64,000 bases of DNA from Pontibacillus yanchengensis (lineage in GTDB: Bacteria; Bacillota; Bacilli; Bacillales; BH030062). Location: assembly GCF_009856295.1 (NCBI RefSeq), contig NZ_WMEU01000004.1, positions 1 through 64,000 on the forward strand, given 5' to 3'. Both the position numbers and the translations under genes were made by a program. The notes under the pieces were generated by a model. It had not been told where the DNA came from and did not search any database. It was given only the letters and a program-made list of their open reading frames with translations. Positions within the stretch are counted from its first letter, which is position 1. Each line of letters opens with the position of its first letter. Positions 41,836 to 52,643 of this stretch are shown here, one piece after another.

Positions 41836-41970
41836 ATGAAACGCACATTTCAACCAAATAACCGTAAGCGTAAAAAAGTACACGGCTTTCGTTCTCGTAT
41901 GAGCGATGCGAATGGACGTCAGGTTCTAAAACGTCGTCGCCGTAAAGGTAGAAAAGTATTATCTGCATAG
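41836..41970 (+). CDS. rpmH: Ribosomal protein bL34
   Basis: 44 aa, [18 protein letters not shown] at the start and a very basic remainder ending KGRKVLSA, the standard L34 sequence and length. GGGAGGTG lies about 10 nt before the ATG. Divergent from dnaA as in most bacteria. Confidence 0.98.
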   Translation: MKRTFQPNNRKRKKVHGFRSRMSDANGRQVLKRRRRKGRKVLSA

Positions 41971-42001
41971 ACCACTGAATAACTATCAGTGGTCTTTTTT
42001 C
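41969..42001 (+). terminator. Terminator overlapping the rpmH stop
   Basis: A perfect 10-bp stem AGACCACTGA / TCAGTGGTCT (41969-41978, 41986-41995) is followed by six T. The stem uses the last base pair of the TAG stop. It probably reduces readthrough into rnpA so that L34 exceeds RNase P protein. Confidence 0.9.
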
Positions 42002-42108
42002 TAGCTATCGATTATTGGAACACCTTACTTCGAGCAGGATTAGTAAGGAATATATTGATCATAATGTAACCTATGTTCCTTCTTAGATATTGGAGTGAGG
42101 ATTGACTT

Positions 42109-42462
42109 ATGAAGAAACGTAACCGAATTAAAAAGAATGAAGAATTTCAACGCGTATTTAAGAACGGAGCCTCTTTTGCAAACAGACAGTTAGTGCTGTA
42201 CTATGTTCGTAATGAGAACCAGGAACATTTCCGGGTTGGGTTATCTGTAAGCAAGAAAATAGGAAATGCTGTCATGCGTAATCAAATTAAACGCTATTTA
42301 CGTCAGGCTTTTCATGATTTAGATTCAAGTATAAAGCCATCATTTGATTTGGTAGTGATTGCTCGTAAGCCGACCAATCAAATGAATTACTTTCAAATCA
42401 AGAAAAGCCTGACGCATGTATTGTCGAAAACGAATCTTTTGGTAAAATCAAATGTGAAATGA
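42109..42462 (+). CDS. rnpA: Ribonuclease P protein component
   Basis: 117 aa basic protein that assists the RNase P RNA in tRNA 5' maturation. Starts [19 protein letters not shown] and carries the RNR-type motif [15 protein letters not shown]. It follows rpmH and precedes yidC, the universal order. Confidence 0.97.
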   Translation: MKKRNRIKKNEEFQRVFKNGASFANRQLVLYYVRNENQEHFRVGLSVSKKIGNAVMRNQIKRYLRQAFHDLDSSIKPSFDLVVIARKPTNQMNYFQIKKSLTHVLSKTNLLVKSNVK

Positions 42463-42560
42463 AGCCGAGGATTTTATATAGAACCTGATGAAGAAAAAAT
42501 GGTAAAATACAAAGTAAATGTATTTATTTATGGATTAGGATTTGTAAGGAGGAGACGACG

Positions 42561-43334
42561 TTGCAAAAGAAGATCCTTTACTTGTTAGCTATGACAGGAC
42601 TTCTTGTTCTACTTTCAGGTTGTACTCAAATTAATCAGGATATTACCTCTGAAAGTACAGGGATTTGGAATGAATATTTTGTTTATCCGCTGTCAGTGCT
42701 AATTAAATACTTTGCTGGTCTCTTTAGCGAAAGTTTTGGACTATCAATCATTGTTGTTACACTTATTATTCGTACCATTCTATTGCCACTAAACGTGAAG
42801 CAATTGAAGAGTTCAAAGGCTATGCAAGATATCCAGCCGGAATTACAAGAGCTACGTTCCAAATATAGCTCAAAAGACCAAAAAACACAGCAACAACTAC
42901 AACAGGAAACAATGCAGCTTTTCCAAAAGCATGGAGTAAATCCATTAGCAGGTTGTTTTCCAATTTTACTACAAATGCCGATTTTGATTGCTTTCTATCA
43001 CGCCATTATGCGTACACAAGAAATTGAAGCTCATAATTTCCTATGGTTTGAACTTGGATCACCAGACCCATTTTTCATTATGCCGATTGTGGCAGCTATT
43101 ACGACCTTCATTCAGCAGAAGCTTATGATGGGTGGATCTGGACAGGCTGCACAAAATCCGCAAATGAAAATGATGTTATATATCATGCCGATTATGATTG
43201 GTGTATTTGCACTTAACTTCCCAGCAGCTCTAGCATTGTACTGGGTAGTGGGTAACATCTTTATGATTGCCCAAACCATTTTCATCCGTAAACCAATGAT
43301 GAAAGAAACGGAAACAGGGGGAGCGAGTAAGTGA
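42561..43334 (+). CDS. yidC: Membrane insertase YidC/Oxa1 (SpoIIIJ type)
   Basis: 257 aa from a TTG after GGAGGAGACGACG. Lipoprotein signal LLVLLSGC with Cys21, then five membrane helices (about 55-75, 128-150, 170-190, 205-222, 225-240) and the substrate groove Arg in [11 protein letters not shown]. It inserts membrane proteins with or without Sec; the oriC-linked copy in B. subtilis is SpoIIIJ, needed for sigmaG activation. The stop overlaps jag by 4 nt. Confidence 0.95.
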   Translation: MQKKILYLLAMTGLLVLLSGCTQINQDITSESTGIWNEYFVYPLSVLIKYFAGLFSESFGLSIIVVTLIIRTILLPLNVKQLKSSKAMQDIQPELQELRSKYSSKDQKTQQQLQQETMQLFQKHGVNPLAGCFPILLQMPILIAFYHAIMRTQEIEAHNFLWFELGSPDPFFIMPIVAAITTFIQQKLMMGGSGQAAQNPQMKMMLYIMPIMIGVFALNFPAALALYWVVGNIFMIAQTIFIRKPMMKETETGGASK

Positions 43335-44125
43335 GACAAGTAACTGCTACTGGACAAACAGTTGAGGACGCGGTCCAATCAGCGTTAGAGCAGTTAGACA
43401 CCTCGAAGGACCAAGTCAATGTAGAAGTCATTGATGAAGGAAAAAAGGGATTTTTTGGAATTTTTGGTACAAAGCGAGCTATCGTAAAGGTAAGCATTAA
43501 TGTATCCGAAGATGAGAAAGCCCCTGAACAACAACTAGAACAAACAGAGTCATCTGATGTTAAGGAAGAAACGATTCAACCTCAGGATCAAACAGCCACT
43601 TCCGCCATTAAGGGTGATGAAACTCTAGACAAAACGGATGGCAAGGAAGAAAGGAACATGGTTGAACCGACACAAAAGCATGATTCCATTGAAGAAACGA
43701 AACAATATCTCATTGATGTAGCAGCTGGTATGGGGGCTGCAATTGATGTAAAGGTTCACCGGAACGGAAAAGAAATTGTATTTGAATTGATTGGTAGCAA
43801 AATTGCTTTACTTATTGGAAAACGGGGGCAAACCTTAAATGCACTGCAGTATTTAGCTCAGCTTGTCATTAACCAACGAAGTGACAATTACCACACAGCG
43901 ATTGTAGATGCTGAAGGATATCGGGAACGGAGAAAGAATACATTAACGAATTTGGCTAACCGTTTGGCAGAGAAAGCAATTCGAACGAATAGTGATGTCG
44001 CATTAGAAGCAATGCCTTCTTATGAACGCAAAATTATTCATACAGCCTTACAAAATCATAAAAATGTTAAAACTTATTCTGATGGAACAGAACCTCATCG
44101 ACATGTAGTGATCAGACCAGAATAA
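43331..44125 (+). CDS. jag: RNA-binding protein Jag/KhpB (SpoIIIJ-associated)
   Basis: 264 aa from a GTG that overlaps the yidC stop (GTGA). Domains in order: Jag_N (about 1-52, with [11 protein letters not shown]), a long acidic/glutamine-rich linker, KH (about 120-200, with [15 protein letters not shown]) and R3H (about 205-262, with [20 protein letters not shown]). KhpB/Jag proteins bind RNA and affect cell division and elongation. Confidence 0.95.
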   Translation: MRQVTATGQTVEDAVQSALEQLDTSKDQVNVEVIDEGKKGFFGIFGTKRAIVKVSINVSEDEKAPEQQLEQTESSDVKEETIQPQDQTATSAIKGDETLDKTDGKEERNMVEPTQKHDSIEETKQYLIDVAAGMGAAIDVKVHRNGKEIVFELIGSKIALLIGKRGQTLNALQYLAQLVINQRSDNYHTAIVDAEGYRERRKNTLTNLANRLAEKAIRTNSDVALEAMPSYERKIIHTALQNHKNVKTYSDGTEPHRHVVIRPE

Positions 44126-44166
44126 AAAAATCCCTTAACGTGGTATGCGTTAAGGGATTTTTTTAT
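44125..44166 (+). terminator. Terminator of the rnpA-yidC-jag operon
   Basis: A 15-bp stem around TCCCTTAACG / CGTTAAGGGA is followed by seven T, immediately after the jag stop. Confidence 0.92.
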
Positions 44167-44198
44167 TCTAGGGAGAGACTAGAAAGTTTTATTATGCC

Positions 44199-44682
44199 GT
44201 AATAACCCCATTATGTTGAAGGCTTGGATTCGAGATAATATGGGTGAGAGAAATGTTTCCGTTGCTTTTGTTGGGATTAATGGAAACATGGGTCGGGAAA
44301 TTGGGGCGGTCGCTCCTTTTTTTCAAAAGTAGCTCCTGTTTTTCGATTCTTGCTCCTAAAGCAGGAAAAGTCGCTCCGGAGCCCATGTTTTTATCGCAGC
44401 GACATGACAAGTCCATGTATTGCATTATGGATTGGCCCGTGGAAATACGGATGTGTCGAGACACCGCAGGGCACGAATTTTTGCGCGAGGAGACTTTGTT
44501 AGTAATCAAGGAAGGTCGAGCAAATTCGCTATATCCTGTAGCAACCTCGACCGATCTCACGTCGTGTGAGGCCGCAGGAAAGCGAGCTATTTCCCGGCCC
44601 ATCTTTTCTCCCACTTAACACAATGGGAACACCCAACTCCCGCAAACTATCTCGAATTCAAGGATTCAAGATTATGCCTCTA
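44199..44682. mobile_element. Family B nested inverted-repeat element, copy B2
   Basis: Outer arms: CCCCATTATGTTGAAGGCTT (44206) and its imperfect complement AGGATTCAAGATTATGCCTC (44661). An inner core at 44432-44602 starts TGGCCCGTGGAAATACGG and ends GCTATTTCCCGGCCCA. Between left arm and core lie four short GCTCC motifs (about 44309-44380). It matches B1 at 20.5 kb, but the outer arms are swapped relative to the core. No reading frame for a transposase. Confidence 0.7.
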
Positions 44683-44785
44683 TTCTGGAATAACATAACG
44701 AACATGAATGAATCGATCATGAAAGGAAGATTAGTTAATAGGATATTTTGATAAAATTCACTGCGCATAGAGCGAATGACTGTAT

Positions 44786-44956
44786 TGTGGATAAGAAAAT
44801 GATAAAATAGTAGAGGTGAATAAAGTGATTTATCCACATGTGGATAAGAGTGAAACTAGGATAAACTGGCTATACTAAGTAAAAAATCTTTTCAAACAAA
44901 CTCATTTTATGCTAATCTAGTTAGTTAGTGACTATTTAAATATATGTTGTGGATAA
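44786..44956. promoter_or_regulatory. Cluster of four perfect DnaA boxes upstream of mnmE
   Basis: TGTGGATAA at 44786-44794, TTATCCACA at 44830-44838 directly joined to TGTGGATAA at 44839-44847, and TGTGGATAA at 44948-44956. All four match the nonamer consensus exactly. They lie about 3.3 kb from the origin core, just before the mnmE start. They may titrate DnaA or tie mnmE expression to replication; this is inferred. Confidence 0.75.
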
Positions 44957-44996
44957 CTATAGATGGTTTCGACAAATAAAAGAAAGGGGTGAAGGC

Positions 44997-46373
44997 ATGG
45001 ATACGGATACCATTAGTGCGATATCAACGCCCGTTGGAGAAGGAGCCATTGCCATCGTTCGATTAAGTGGCCCTGAGGCTGTAGCGAGAGCCAATAAAAT
45101 TTTTCACGGGAAAGAGCTAGAACAAGTGGCATCGCATACGATTCATTATGGAAAATTATTTGATCCAAAATCAAATGAGCTCGTTGAGGAAGTAATGGTT
45201 TCTGTTATGCGTGCTCCCAAAACATTTACCCGTGAGGATATTGTAGAAATTAATTGTCACGGAGGTCTTGTTTCTGTAAATCGTGTCCTAGAGCTCGTAC
45301 TTGATCAAGGGGTTCGATTAGCAGAGCCTGGGGAATTTACAAAGCGCGCCTTCTTAAATGGCAGAATCGACTTATCCCAAGCAGAAGCGGTTATGGATTT
45401 AATTAGAGCGAAAACAGATCGTGCTATGAATGTGGCATTAAAACAAATGGATGGACGCTTGTCTCAGCTTATTCATCAATTACGACAACAGCTTCTTGAA
45501 ACAGTAGCTCAAGTTGAAGTGAATATTGATTACCCAGAGTATGATGATGTAGAAGAAATGACAAATGAATTAATGATTGAGAACACAAAAAAAGTTCATC
45601 AGGAAATAGAGCGCCTTTTACAAACTGCAAAGCAAGGGAAAATATTGCGAGAGGGTCTTGGAACCGCTATTGTTGGAAGACCTAATGTTGGAAAATCCTC
45701 ATTAATGAATGCACTCGTGCATGAAAATAAAGCAATTGTTACAGAAGTACCTGGTACAACCAGAGATGTCATTGAGGAATATGTAAACGTACGTGGCGTA
45801 CCACTTCGCTTGATTGATACAGCTGGAATTCGGGATACAGAAGATCTAGTTGAAAAAATTGGTGTGGAACGTTCGCGTCAAGTTCTTCAAGAGGCTGACC
45901 TTATTTTACTCGTGCTCAATTATGGAGATGAATTAACAGAGGAAGATGAAAAGTTATTTGAAGCGGTCCAGGGTATGGATGTAATCGTGATTGTAAATAA
46001 AACGGATCTTCCTAGAAAATTAGATATAGATCGTCTCCATGAAATAGCTGGTGAACATACAATCGTTAATACGGCTATTATAGAAGAAGAAGGAATTGAT
46101 CAGCTTGAAACAGCTATCTCAGAAATCTTCTTTGAAGGGGACTTGGATACTGGTGATATGACCTACGTATCAAATGTTCGTCATGTTCAGTTATTAAATC
46201 AAGCGAAAGAAGCTCTTGAAGATGCGATGAGTGGTATGGAAGAAGATATGCCAATTGATATTGTACAGATAGACGTTAGAAGAACATGGGAGCTACTCGG
46301 TGAGATCGTAGGAGACTCTGTTAGTGATAGCCTATTAGATCAATTGTTCTCTCAATTCTGCTTAGGGAAATAA
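44997..46373 (+). CDS. mnmE: tRNA modification GTPase MnmE
   Basis: 458 aa from the ATG at 44997 after AAAGGGGTGAAGGC; a longer frame from 44949 would overlap a DnaA box. N-terminal folate-binding domain (about 1-118), helical domain, inserted G domain with [22 protein letters not shown] and NKTD, and the C-terminal CLGK. With MnmG it modifies U34 of tRNAs (cmnm5U). Paired with mnmG, 27 nt apart. Confidence 0.97.
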   Translation: MDTDTISAISTPVGEGAIAIVRLSGPEAVARANKIFHGKELEQVASHTIHYGKLFDPKSNELVEEVMVSVMRAPKTFTREDIVEINCHGGLVSVNRVLELVLDQGVRLAEPGEFTKRAFLNGRIDLSQAEAVMDLIRAKTDRAMNVALKQMDGRLSQLIHQLRQQLLETVAQVEVNIDYPEYDDVEEMTNELMIENTKKVHQEIERLLQTAKQGKILREGLGTAIVGRPNVGKSSLMNALVHENKAIVTEVPGTTRDVIEEYVNVRGVPLRLIDTAGIRDTEDLVEKIGVERSRQVLQEADLILLVLNYGDELTEEDEKLFEAVQGMDVIVIVNKTDLPRKLDIDRLHEIAGEHTIVNTAIIEEEGIDQLETAISEIFFEGDLDTGDMTYVSNVRHVQLLNQAKEALEDAMSGMEEDMPIDIVQIDVRRTWELLGEIVGDSVSDSLLDQLFSQFCLGK

Positions 46374-46400
46374 ACTTAGTTAAAAAAGGAGAGATTTGTC

Positions 46401-48299
46401 ATGTCAACATTTGACGCTGGGCATTATGACGTTATCGTTATAGGTGCTGGTCATGCTGGTGTGGAAGCAGGGTTAGCTGCGGCTCGTCGAGGAGCAAAGA
46501 CGTTAATGCTAACACTAAATCTAGATATGATTGCATTCATGCCATGTAACCCATCTATTGGTGGACCTGCCAAAGGAATTGTCGTTCGTGAAATCGATGC
46601 ATTAGGCGGGGAAATGGCTAAAGTAATCGACAAAACGTACATTCAAATGCGCTTATTAAACACAAGAAAAGGCCCGGCTGTACGTGCGTTGCGTGCTCAA
46701 GCGGATAAGCATCTATATGTTCAAGAAATGAAGAAAGTATTGGAAGATACCGAAAACCTTACCCTTCGCCAAGGGATGGTAAAAGAATTAATCGTTGAAG
46801 ACGGCGAATGCAAAGGCGTTGTTACAGAAACAAAAGCAGCTTATTACGCTGACAATGTCATTATTACCACTGGTACTTTTATGCGAGGTAAAGTTCTCAT
46901 TGGGGATCTCGCTTATGAAAGTGGTCCGAACAACCAGCGTTCTTCTACTAAATTATCTGAGCATTTAGAAGAACTAGGTATTGAAATGGTTCGTTTTAAA
47001 ACTGGCACACCAATGCGTGTGAACAGTCATACGATTGATTATTCCAAAACGGAAATCCAACCAGGAGAGGAAGTGCCTCGTGCGTTCTCCTACGAGACAA
47101 CAGAATTTATTATGGATCAGGTTCCGTGTTGGTTAACCTACACGAATGAACACACTCATAAGATTATTGATGATAATTTAAGTTCCTCAGCGATGTATTC
47201 AGGTATGGTAAAAGGAACTGGGCCTCGTTATTGCCCATCAGTTGAAGACAAAATCGTACGTTTCCATGATAAGCCACGTCACCAGGTCTTTTTAGAGCCT
47301 GAAGGACGTAATACAGAAGAAGTGTATGTGCAAGGGTTATCTACGTCTCTTCCTGAAGGTGTACAAAAAGAGATGATGGAAACTGTACCTGGACTTGAAA
47401 ATGCAGAAATCATGCGTGCTGGATACGCTATCGAATATGATTCTGTAACCCCAACCCAACTATGGCCAACACTAGAGTTGAAAGCTATTAAGGGTCTGTT
47501 TACAGCTGGACAAATTAACGGAACTTCTGGGTATGAAGAAGCAGCTGCCCAAGGTCTAATGGCAGGTATCAATGCAGCTGGGAAAGTACTTGGCACGGAA
47601 CCTGTTATCCTCGACCGTTCCCAGGCTTATATTGGTGTTATGATGGATGACCTTGTAACAAAAGGAACAGATGAGCCATATCGCCTGTTAACGTCTCGCG
47701 CTGAATATCGTTTGATTCTTCGTCACGATAATGCAGACTTACGCCTAACGGATATTGGTTATGACATTGGATTGATTTCTGAAGAGCGTTACACGAAGTT
47801 CCAGGAAAAGAAACAATTAATTGAAGAAGAAATCAAACGCTTAGAAAGTGTTATATTGAAACCAACTGACGAGGTGCAGACCGCTATTGAGCAAGCAGGA
47901 GGTTCTCCGTTGAAGGAGGCTGTCCGTGCATCTGATTTACTTCGTCGTCCAGAAATGAAATACAATGCTGTTGCAGAGTTAACGAAACCTGATAAAGAGC
48001 TACCAGAAGACGTAAGAGAACAAGTGGAAATTCACCTTAAGTATTCTGGTTACATTCAAAAATCAAACGAACAAATTGAACGCATGAGAAAAATGGAAAA
48101 CAAGAAGATTCCAGATGATATCGATTATGATGACATTCATGGCATTGCTTCAGAAGCTCGTGATCGATTGAAAGAAGTACGTCCGCTTTCTGTAGGGCAA
48201 GCTTCTCGAGTTTCAGGTGTAAACCCTGCCGATGTTTCCATTCTACTTGTCTACATTGAGCAAGGTAAAATTGCAAAGGTTTCGGGAGATGAAGCATAA
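46401..48299 (+). CDS. mnmG: tRNA uridine-34 carboxymethylaminomethyl enzyme MnmG (GidA)
   Basis: 632 aa flavoprotein partner of MnmE. FAD site [20 protein letters not shown] at the start, then [22 protein letters not shown] and the C-terminal helical MnmE/tRNA-binding part. An AAAGGAGAG site precedes the ATG. Followed by rsmG with 12-18 nt spacing. Confidence 0.98.
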   Translation: MSTFDAGHYDVIVIGAGHAGVEAGLAAARRGAKTLMLTLNLDMIAFMPCNPSIGGPAKGIVVREIDALGGEMAKVIDKTYIQMRLLNTRKGPAVRALRAQADKHLYVQEMKKVLEDTENLTLRQGMVKELIVEDGECKGVVTETKAAYYADNVIITTGTFMRGKVLIGDLAYESGPNNQRSSTKLSEHLEELGIEMVRFKTGTPMRVNSHTIDYSKTEIQPGEEVPRAFSYETTEFIMDQVPCWLTYTNEHTHKIIDDNLSSSAMYSGMVKGTGPRYCPSVEDKIVRFHDKPRHQVFLEPEGRNTEEVYVQGLSTSLPEGVQKEMMETVPGLENAEIMRAGYAIEYDSVTPTQLWPTLELKAIKGLFTAGQINGTSGYEEAAAQGLMAGINAAGKVLGTEPVILDRSQAYIGVMMDDLVTKGTDEPYRLLTSRAEYRLILRHDNADLRLTDIGYDIGLISEERYTKFQEKKQLIEEEIKRLESVILKPTDEVQTAIEQAGGSPLKEAVRASDLLRRPEMKYNAVAELTKPDKELPEDVREQVEIHLKYSGYIQKSNEQIERMRKMENKKIPDDIDYDDIHGIASEARDRLKEVRPLSVGQASRVSGVNPADVSILLVYIEQGKIAKVSGDEA

Positions 48300-48317
48300 G
48301 CGGAAAGGATTGTGTGC

Positions 48318-49037
48318 ATGAATATAGAAGCCTTCCTTCAAGCTTTGGAAGACCAGGGAATTGAATTGAGTGAACAACAGGTAGAGCAGTTTAAAACGTA
48401 TTTTCACACTTTGGTGGAATGGAATGAGAAAATCAATTTAACAGCAATAACGGATCAAGAGGAAGTGTATTTAAAACATTTCTATGATTCGTTATCCGCT
48501 GCCTTTTATATGGATTTTAATCAGCCTTTACAAATTTGTGATGTTGGAGCCGGTGCTGGGTTTCCTAGTATCCCCCTCAAAATCGTATTCCCGGATCTGA
48601 AGGTTACCATAGTGGATTCACTAAAAAAACGGATCACGTTTCTGAATCACTTGGCAACGCAGCTTGGGCTATCTGATGTAGCCTTTTACCACGATCGGGC
48701 TGAGAACTTTGGGAAAAACGCAAAATTTAGAGAACAATTCGATATGGTGACAGCACGAGCGGTAGCCCGTATGTCGGTATTAAGTGAATTGTGTTTACCT
48801 CTAACAAAAGTAGGGGGGACTTTCTTAGTCATGAAAGGCTCTAAATTTGAAGAAGAAATGAAAGATGCTGAATTTGCAGTAAAACTTCTTGGTGGAGAAG
48901 TGAATACGGTTCATACCTTTCATCTCCCAAAAGAAGATAGTGAACGAAGTATTGCCATCATTGACAAAAGGCGCAAAACACCTAAGAAGTATCCACGAAA
49001 AGCTGGTTTACCAAATAAAAGCCCACTTGTAGAATGA
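48318..49037 (+). CDS. rsmG: 16S rRNA (guanine-527-N7)-methyltransferase RsmG
   Basis: 239 aa from the ATG at 48318, 8 nt after AAGGA, equal to the B. subtilis length; a GTG two codons earlier is less likely. SAM site [15 protein letters not shown] and the later [11 protein letters not shown] are typical. Loss of this enzyme gives low-level streptomycin resistance in other bacteria. Ends the mnmE-mnmG-rsmG operon. Confidence 0.96.
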   Translation: MNIEAFLQALEDQGIELSEQQVEQFKTYFHTLVEWNEKINLTAITDQEEVYLKHFYDSLSAAFYMDFNQPLQICDVGAGAGFPSIPLKIVFPDLKVTIVDSLKKRITFLNHLATQLGLSDVAFYHDRAENFGKNAKFREQFDMVTARAVARMSVLSELCLPLTKVGGTFLVMKGSKFEEEMKDAEFAVKLLGGEVNTVHTFHLPKEDSERSIAIIDKRRKTPKKYPRKAGLPNKSPLVE

Positions 49038-49052
49038 ATTTTTGTCCTTAAC

Positions 49053-49084
49053 ATCCTGCTACAAAAAAGATGATGTAGCAGGAT
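49053..49084 (+). terminator. Hairpin after rsmG
   Basis: A perfect 11-bp stem ATCCTGCTACA / TGTAGCAGGAT lies 15 nt after the stop, but TACTACATAC follows in place of a T run, so termination may be weak or factor dependent. Confidence 0.45.
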
Positions 49085-49116
49085 TACTACATACATTCCA
49101 ACTGTTATAAAAGTAG

Positions 49117-49358
49117 AGAATGTATAAGTTCTGGCACTTACATGTCTAGCTCCAGCGCCTAGCAAACTTCCAGCTCCTCCTTACGATAAGTAAACATTGG
49201 ATTGCTACCGCTCTCCGTGTTTCCTTTATCTCACTGCGGGGTTATATGAAGTTCGATTAAGACCGCTGCGTCACGCAGCAACATCGAACCACCCCACACG
49301 TTCTATGAGCAGCAGTTTGTACGTCGCTAGCAGGGTGCTTGCGCTTTTCTTTAAATGG
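49117..49358 (+). repeat. Family A repeat, full-length copy A10
   Basis: Starts GAATGTATAAGTTCTGGCAC and CTAGCTCCAGCGCCTAGCAA, holds CTCCTTACGATAAGTAAACA and an inner GCTGCGTCACGCAGC hairpin flanked by TTCGAT and ATCGAA, and ends GTACGTCGCTAGCAGGGTGC then TTGCGCTTTTCTTTA. Sense strand is plus, as for rsmG upstream. Confidence 0.8.
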
Positions 49359-49828
49359 AGCATATTTAAGGTAATGAGAAAGAGGATTATTACTGCTAGG
49401 TATAGAATATGTACGTTCTAGCATTTCATACCCTAATCTATAAGATTGAAAAGATTTCTAGCAGTCACTGCTAATTTATATGTAAATATGATAGAATAAT
49501 AGAAGATTATTTTGTTGCGGAACGAGATGCGCGCCAGCATTTCAGCTGATGCGCTTTTTTGTACTTTCAATAAAAACATTGATGTTTATTGAAAGATTGT
49601 GTTTTCAAAAAAAGATGGTTTTATAGTAGATGAGGAAAGAAGGTACTGATATGGGGTCATTGATATCTAGACTCTGCGCCTCAAAATGCCACCACGAGGA
49701 TTTGTTTACGGTTATTTGATGGTTGAACAAGGCCCCCAGAGCTTTTCTTCATATGTTAGTTCGATTATGTATAGATGCCTTTTGCCTCTATATTCCCTGG
49801 AGGCTTGCCCGATGGTAAGTTTTCTATT
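49359..49828 (+). other. Unexplained spacer before noc
   Basis: No gene is confidently seen. Inverted repeats: TGCTAG / CTAGCA (about 49389-49424), palindrome TAGCAGTCACTGCTA (about 49456-49470), and CTTTCAATAAA / TTTATTGAAAG (about 49564-49595). A 23-codon frame at 49651-49722 after AAGG is too short to call. The stretch 49640-49828 has higher GC than its flanks and contains no structure I recognise. Confidence 0.4.
49529..49560 (+). terminator. Terminator-like hairpin before noc
   Basis: GCGC.CAGC pairs with GCTG.GCGC (49529-49538, 49545-49554; one 2-nt mismatch) around ATTTCA, then six T. Nothing obvious is transcribed just before it, so it ends either the rsmG transcript or an unknown short RNA. 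Confidence 0.7.
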
Positions 49829-49844
49829 TGTTTCACGTGAAACA
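49829..49844. promoter_or_regulatory. parS site upstream of noc
   Basis: TGTTTCACGTGAAACA is a perfect match to the parS consensus TGTTNCACGTGAAACA bound by Spo0J/ParB. It lies 68 nt before the noc start. Confidence 0.93.
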
Positions 49845-49912
49845 TTCCTTTTAACATGACACATAAAGAAATATACACAAGAGTGTGAAAGTAGAAAAGG
49901 TGGTGTCTAAGG

Positions 49913-50794
49913 ATGAAACACCCATTCAGCCGTTTGTTTGGATTAGGAGATAAATCCGAAGCAGGAGCCGAAGCGGAAGAACAAGAACAGCAAGAATACC
50001 ATCCTGATGAAGTCGTCCAGATTCCTATAGAACAGATTCAACCAAACCGTTACCAACCCAGATCTATTTTTAATCCAGAAAAAATAGAAGAATTAGCGCA
50101 AACCATACATACTCACGGTATGATTCAGCCAATAGTCGTTCGTAAAATCGTAGATCAAGACGAAGGATATGAGTTAATAGCCGGCGAGAGAAGGTGGAGA
50201 GCGGTTCAAGTACTTGGCTGGGAGCAGGTTCCCGCGATACTAAGGGAAATGGATGATACGCAAACAGCCTCAGTAGCGTTAATAGAGAATCTACAACGTG
50301 AAGAATTATCTGTGGTTGAGGAAGCAACGGCCTATTCAAAGCTATTAGAAATTCATGGTCTAACTCAGGAGGCTTTAGCTCAACGTTTAGGAAAGAGCCA
50401 ATCTACAATTGCAAATAAATTACGTCTTCTTAAATTACCTGAATCCGTTCGTCAAGCAATCCTAGATCGGAAAATCACAGAGCGTCATGCTCGTGCTTTA
50501 ATTGCATTAAAGGAGCAAGAGAAACAAGAAAAGCTTTTAGAGGAAATTATCGAAAAGGGTTTGAATGTAAAGCAAACGGAAGAACGTATTGAGAAAATGC
50601 TGTCTCAGGATGATGAGCCTAAGAAAAAGAAACCAAAGTTAAAAGGCATCAGTAAAGATATGAGAATTGCCATGAATACGATACGCCAGTCTCTAACGAT
50701 GGTATCTGACTCTGGAATTGATTTAGAAACTGACGAAGAGGACTATGAAGATTACTACCAAATCACAGTGAAAATTCCAAAAAACAAATCATAA
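49913..50794 (+). CDS. noc: Nucleoid occlusion protein Noc
   Basis: 293 aa ParB-family CTPase that binds its own sites and keeps FtsZ off the nucleoid. The N-terminal [12 protein letters not shown] is the amphipathic membrane-targeting helix of Noc, absent from Spo0J. Then the CTP-binding GERRWRAVQ and ENLQREELS, and a helix-turn-helix with [18 protein letters not shown]. The neighbouring Spo0J copy supports the split of roles. Confidence 0.95.
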   Translation: MKHPFSRLFGLGDKSEAGAEAEEQEQQEYHPDEVVQIPIEQIQPNRYQPRSIFNPEKIEELAQTIHTHGMIQPIVVRKIVDQDEGYELIAGERRWRAVQVLGWEQVPAILREMDDTQTASVALIENLQREELSVVEEATAYSKLLEIHGLTQEALAQRLGKSQSTIANKLRLLKLPESVRQAILDRKITERHARALIALKEQEKQEKLLEEIIEKGLNVKQTEERIEKMLSQDDEPKKKKPKLKGISKDMRIAMNTIRQSLTMVSDSGIDLETDEEDYEDYYQITVKIPKNKS

Positions 50795-50803
50795 ACTCTT
50801 CCT

Positions 50804-50841
50804 ACCCATCTTTTGAACGCATATAAAAGATGGGTATTTTT
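50804..50841 (+). terminator. Terminator of noc
   Basis: A perfect 11-bp stem ACCCATCTTTT / AAAAGATGGGT (50804-50814, 50825-50835) is followed by ATTTTT. Confidence 0.88.
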
Positions 50842-51035
50842 GCACTAGATATAAAATAAGTTCAGAGTTGGTATGTCTAGTATGATGATGAACGCTTCGA
50901 TTTAAGGTGGTGGGACACTCCATGTACGATAATAGACCTAACTTCCACCAATATTTAGTGAAAAGTCGTGTTTTTCTGAAAAAAAATGATAAAATATAAG
51001 ATGTAAGATTTGACGGATAAGAGGTAGGTGACATC

Positions 51036-51809
51036 ATGGGCAAAGTAATTGCAGTTGCGAATCAAAAAGGTGGCGTAGGAAAAACAACATCCGCTGTGAA
51101 TTTAAGCGCTTGCTTAGCCTATTTAAATCATAAGGTTTTGCTTGTCGATATCGATCCTCAAGGTAATGCTACGAGTGGAGTAGGAATTGATAAAGCAGAT
51201 ATGGATCAATGCGTATATAATGTGCTTGTGGAGGATTTAGAAGCAAAGCACGTAACCGTTTCGACCATGGTAGAAAATTTGAAAGCAATTCCAGCTACGA
51301 TTCAATTAGCTGGAGCGGAAATTGAATTAGTGCCGACTATATCAAGAGAAGTGCGATTGAAGAAAGCCATTGACTCCGTGAAAGATCAATATGATTTTGT
51401 CATCATTGATTGCCCTCCTTCCTTAGGATTATTAACAATCAATGCATTAACAGCATCAGATGCAGTGCTTATACCAGTCCAATGTGAGTATTACGCTCTG
51501 GAAGGGTTGAGTCAACTGTTAAATACTGTTCGTCTTGTTCAGAAGCATTTGAATAAGCAACTAATGATCGAGGGCGTTTTACTTACCATGTTAGACGCGC
51601 GAACAAACTTAGGGATACAGGTTATAGATGAAGTGAAAAAATACTTTCAAGATAAGGTCTATCAATCTATTATTCCTCGGAATATTCGTCTTGGAGAAGC
51701 CCCAAGTCATGGACAACCTATTATTTTATATGATCCAAAATCACGTGGAGCTGAAGTGTATTTAGAATTAGCAAAGGAAGTGATGGTGAATGGCCAGAGG
51801 GTTGGGTAA
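51036..51809 (+). CDS. soj: Chromosome partitioning ATPase Soj (ParA)
   Basis: 257 aa. Deviant Walker A KGGVGKTTS (11-19) with the signature lysine, DIDPQGNATSG and DCPPSLGLLTINAL. With Spo0J it controls origin segregation and DnaA activity. Its last 20 nt overlap spo0J, so the two are coupled. Confidence 0.97.
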   Translation: MGKVIAVANQKGGVGKTTSAVNLSACLAYLNHKVLLVDIDPQGNATSGVGIDKADMDQCVYNVLVEDLEAKHVTVSTMVENLKAIPATIQLAGAEIELVPTISREVRLKKAIDSVKDQYDFVIIDCPPSLGLLTINALTASDAVLIPVQCEYYALEGLSQLLNTVRLVQKHLNKQLMIEGVLLTMLDARTNLGIQVIDEVKKYFQDKVYQSIIPRNIRLGEAPSHGQPIILYDPKSRGAEVYLELAKEVMVNGQRVG

Positions 51810-52629
51810 AGGCATTAACGCGCTTTTTCAAGATATGGAAGCTAAGCAGGAAGAAGCGGTTCAAGAGGTCTCGATTAATCAATGTCGGCCAAATCCTTAT
51901 CAACCACGTAAGACCTTTCATGCAGAGGCGATTGAAGAATTAAAAGATTCCATTATCCAACATGGTATTCTCCAGCCCCTAATTGTACGCAAAAGTATTA
52001 AAGGATATGAGATTGTTGTTGGAGAACGTCGTTTTAGAGCAGCGAAAGAAGCAGGATTTGAAAAAGTGCCTGTCGTTATTCGGGAATTAGATGACACTAA
52101 CATGATGGAACTCGCCTTATTAGAAAACTTACAACGAGAAGATTTGACCCCAGTTGAAGAGGCAAAAGCTTACTCTAATTTAATGAAAGAACTTGGCATG
52201 ACACAGGAACAGCTCGCTGCACGCCTTGGTAAAAGTCGACCGCATATTGCCAATTTAGTACGCCTTCTTTCGTTACCAGAACCGGTAAGTGCTCTCATTA
52301 ATAACGGTGAGCTATCAATGGGACATGGTAGAGCGTTGCTAGGCTTAAAAAATAAAGAACAGCTTATGCCATTAGTTGAAAAAGTACGAAACGAAGAATT
52401 GAATGTGCGACAGGTTGAACAATTGATTATTCAAATGAATGAAAAAAGCTTGCAGAAGAAAAAGAAGAAGAAAACACAAAAGGATGTTTTTCTTCAAGAG
52501 AGAGAGTCTGTCTTACAAGAGCGTTTAGGTACAGGTGTTACGATTCATAAAGGCAAGCGTAAAGGGAAAATTGAAATTGAGTTTTTCACGGACGAAGACC
52601 TAGAAAGAATCTTACATCTATTTGAATAA
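51790..52629 (+). CDS. spo0J: Chromosome partitioning protein Spo0J (ParB)
   Basis: 279 aa CTP-dependent DNA clamp that loads at parS and recruits SMC. It starts MARGLGKGINALF, the ParA-stimulating peptide, then GERRFRAAKEAG, ENLQREDLTPVEEA and the helix-turn-helix LGKSRPHIANLVRLLSLP. A lysine-rich linker precedes the C-terminal dimer domain. parS sites lie at 49829 and 52776. Confidence 0.97.
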   Translation: MARGLGKGINALFQDMEAKQEEAVQEVSINQCRPNPYQPRKTFHAEAIEELKDSIIQHGILQPLIVRKSIKGYEIVVGERRFRAAKEAGFEKVPVVIRELDDTNMMELALLENLQREDLTPVEEAKAYSNLMKELGMTQEQLAARLGKSRPHIANLVRLLSLPEPVSALINNGELSMGHGRALLGLKNKEQLMPLVEKVRNEELNVRQVEQLIIQMNEKSLQKKKKKKTQKDVFLQERESVLQERLGTGVTIHKGKRKGKIEIEFFTDEDLERILHLFE

Positions 52630-52643
52630 GCTTATAGGACGAG

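Noticed and set aside
44309..44380. Four GCTCC motifs in B2 as a regulatory operator array
   Set aside because: Spacing is irregular and the motifs are part of the repeat element; similar runs are common in Bacillaceae spacers.
49651..49722. Short frame of 23 codons after AAGG before noc
   Set aside because: Too short, weak ribosome site and no similarity I recognise; it is not adjacent to a leader-type terminator, so a leader peptide is not supported.
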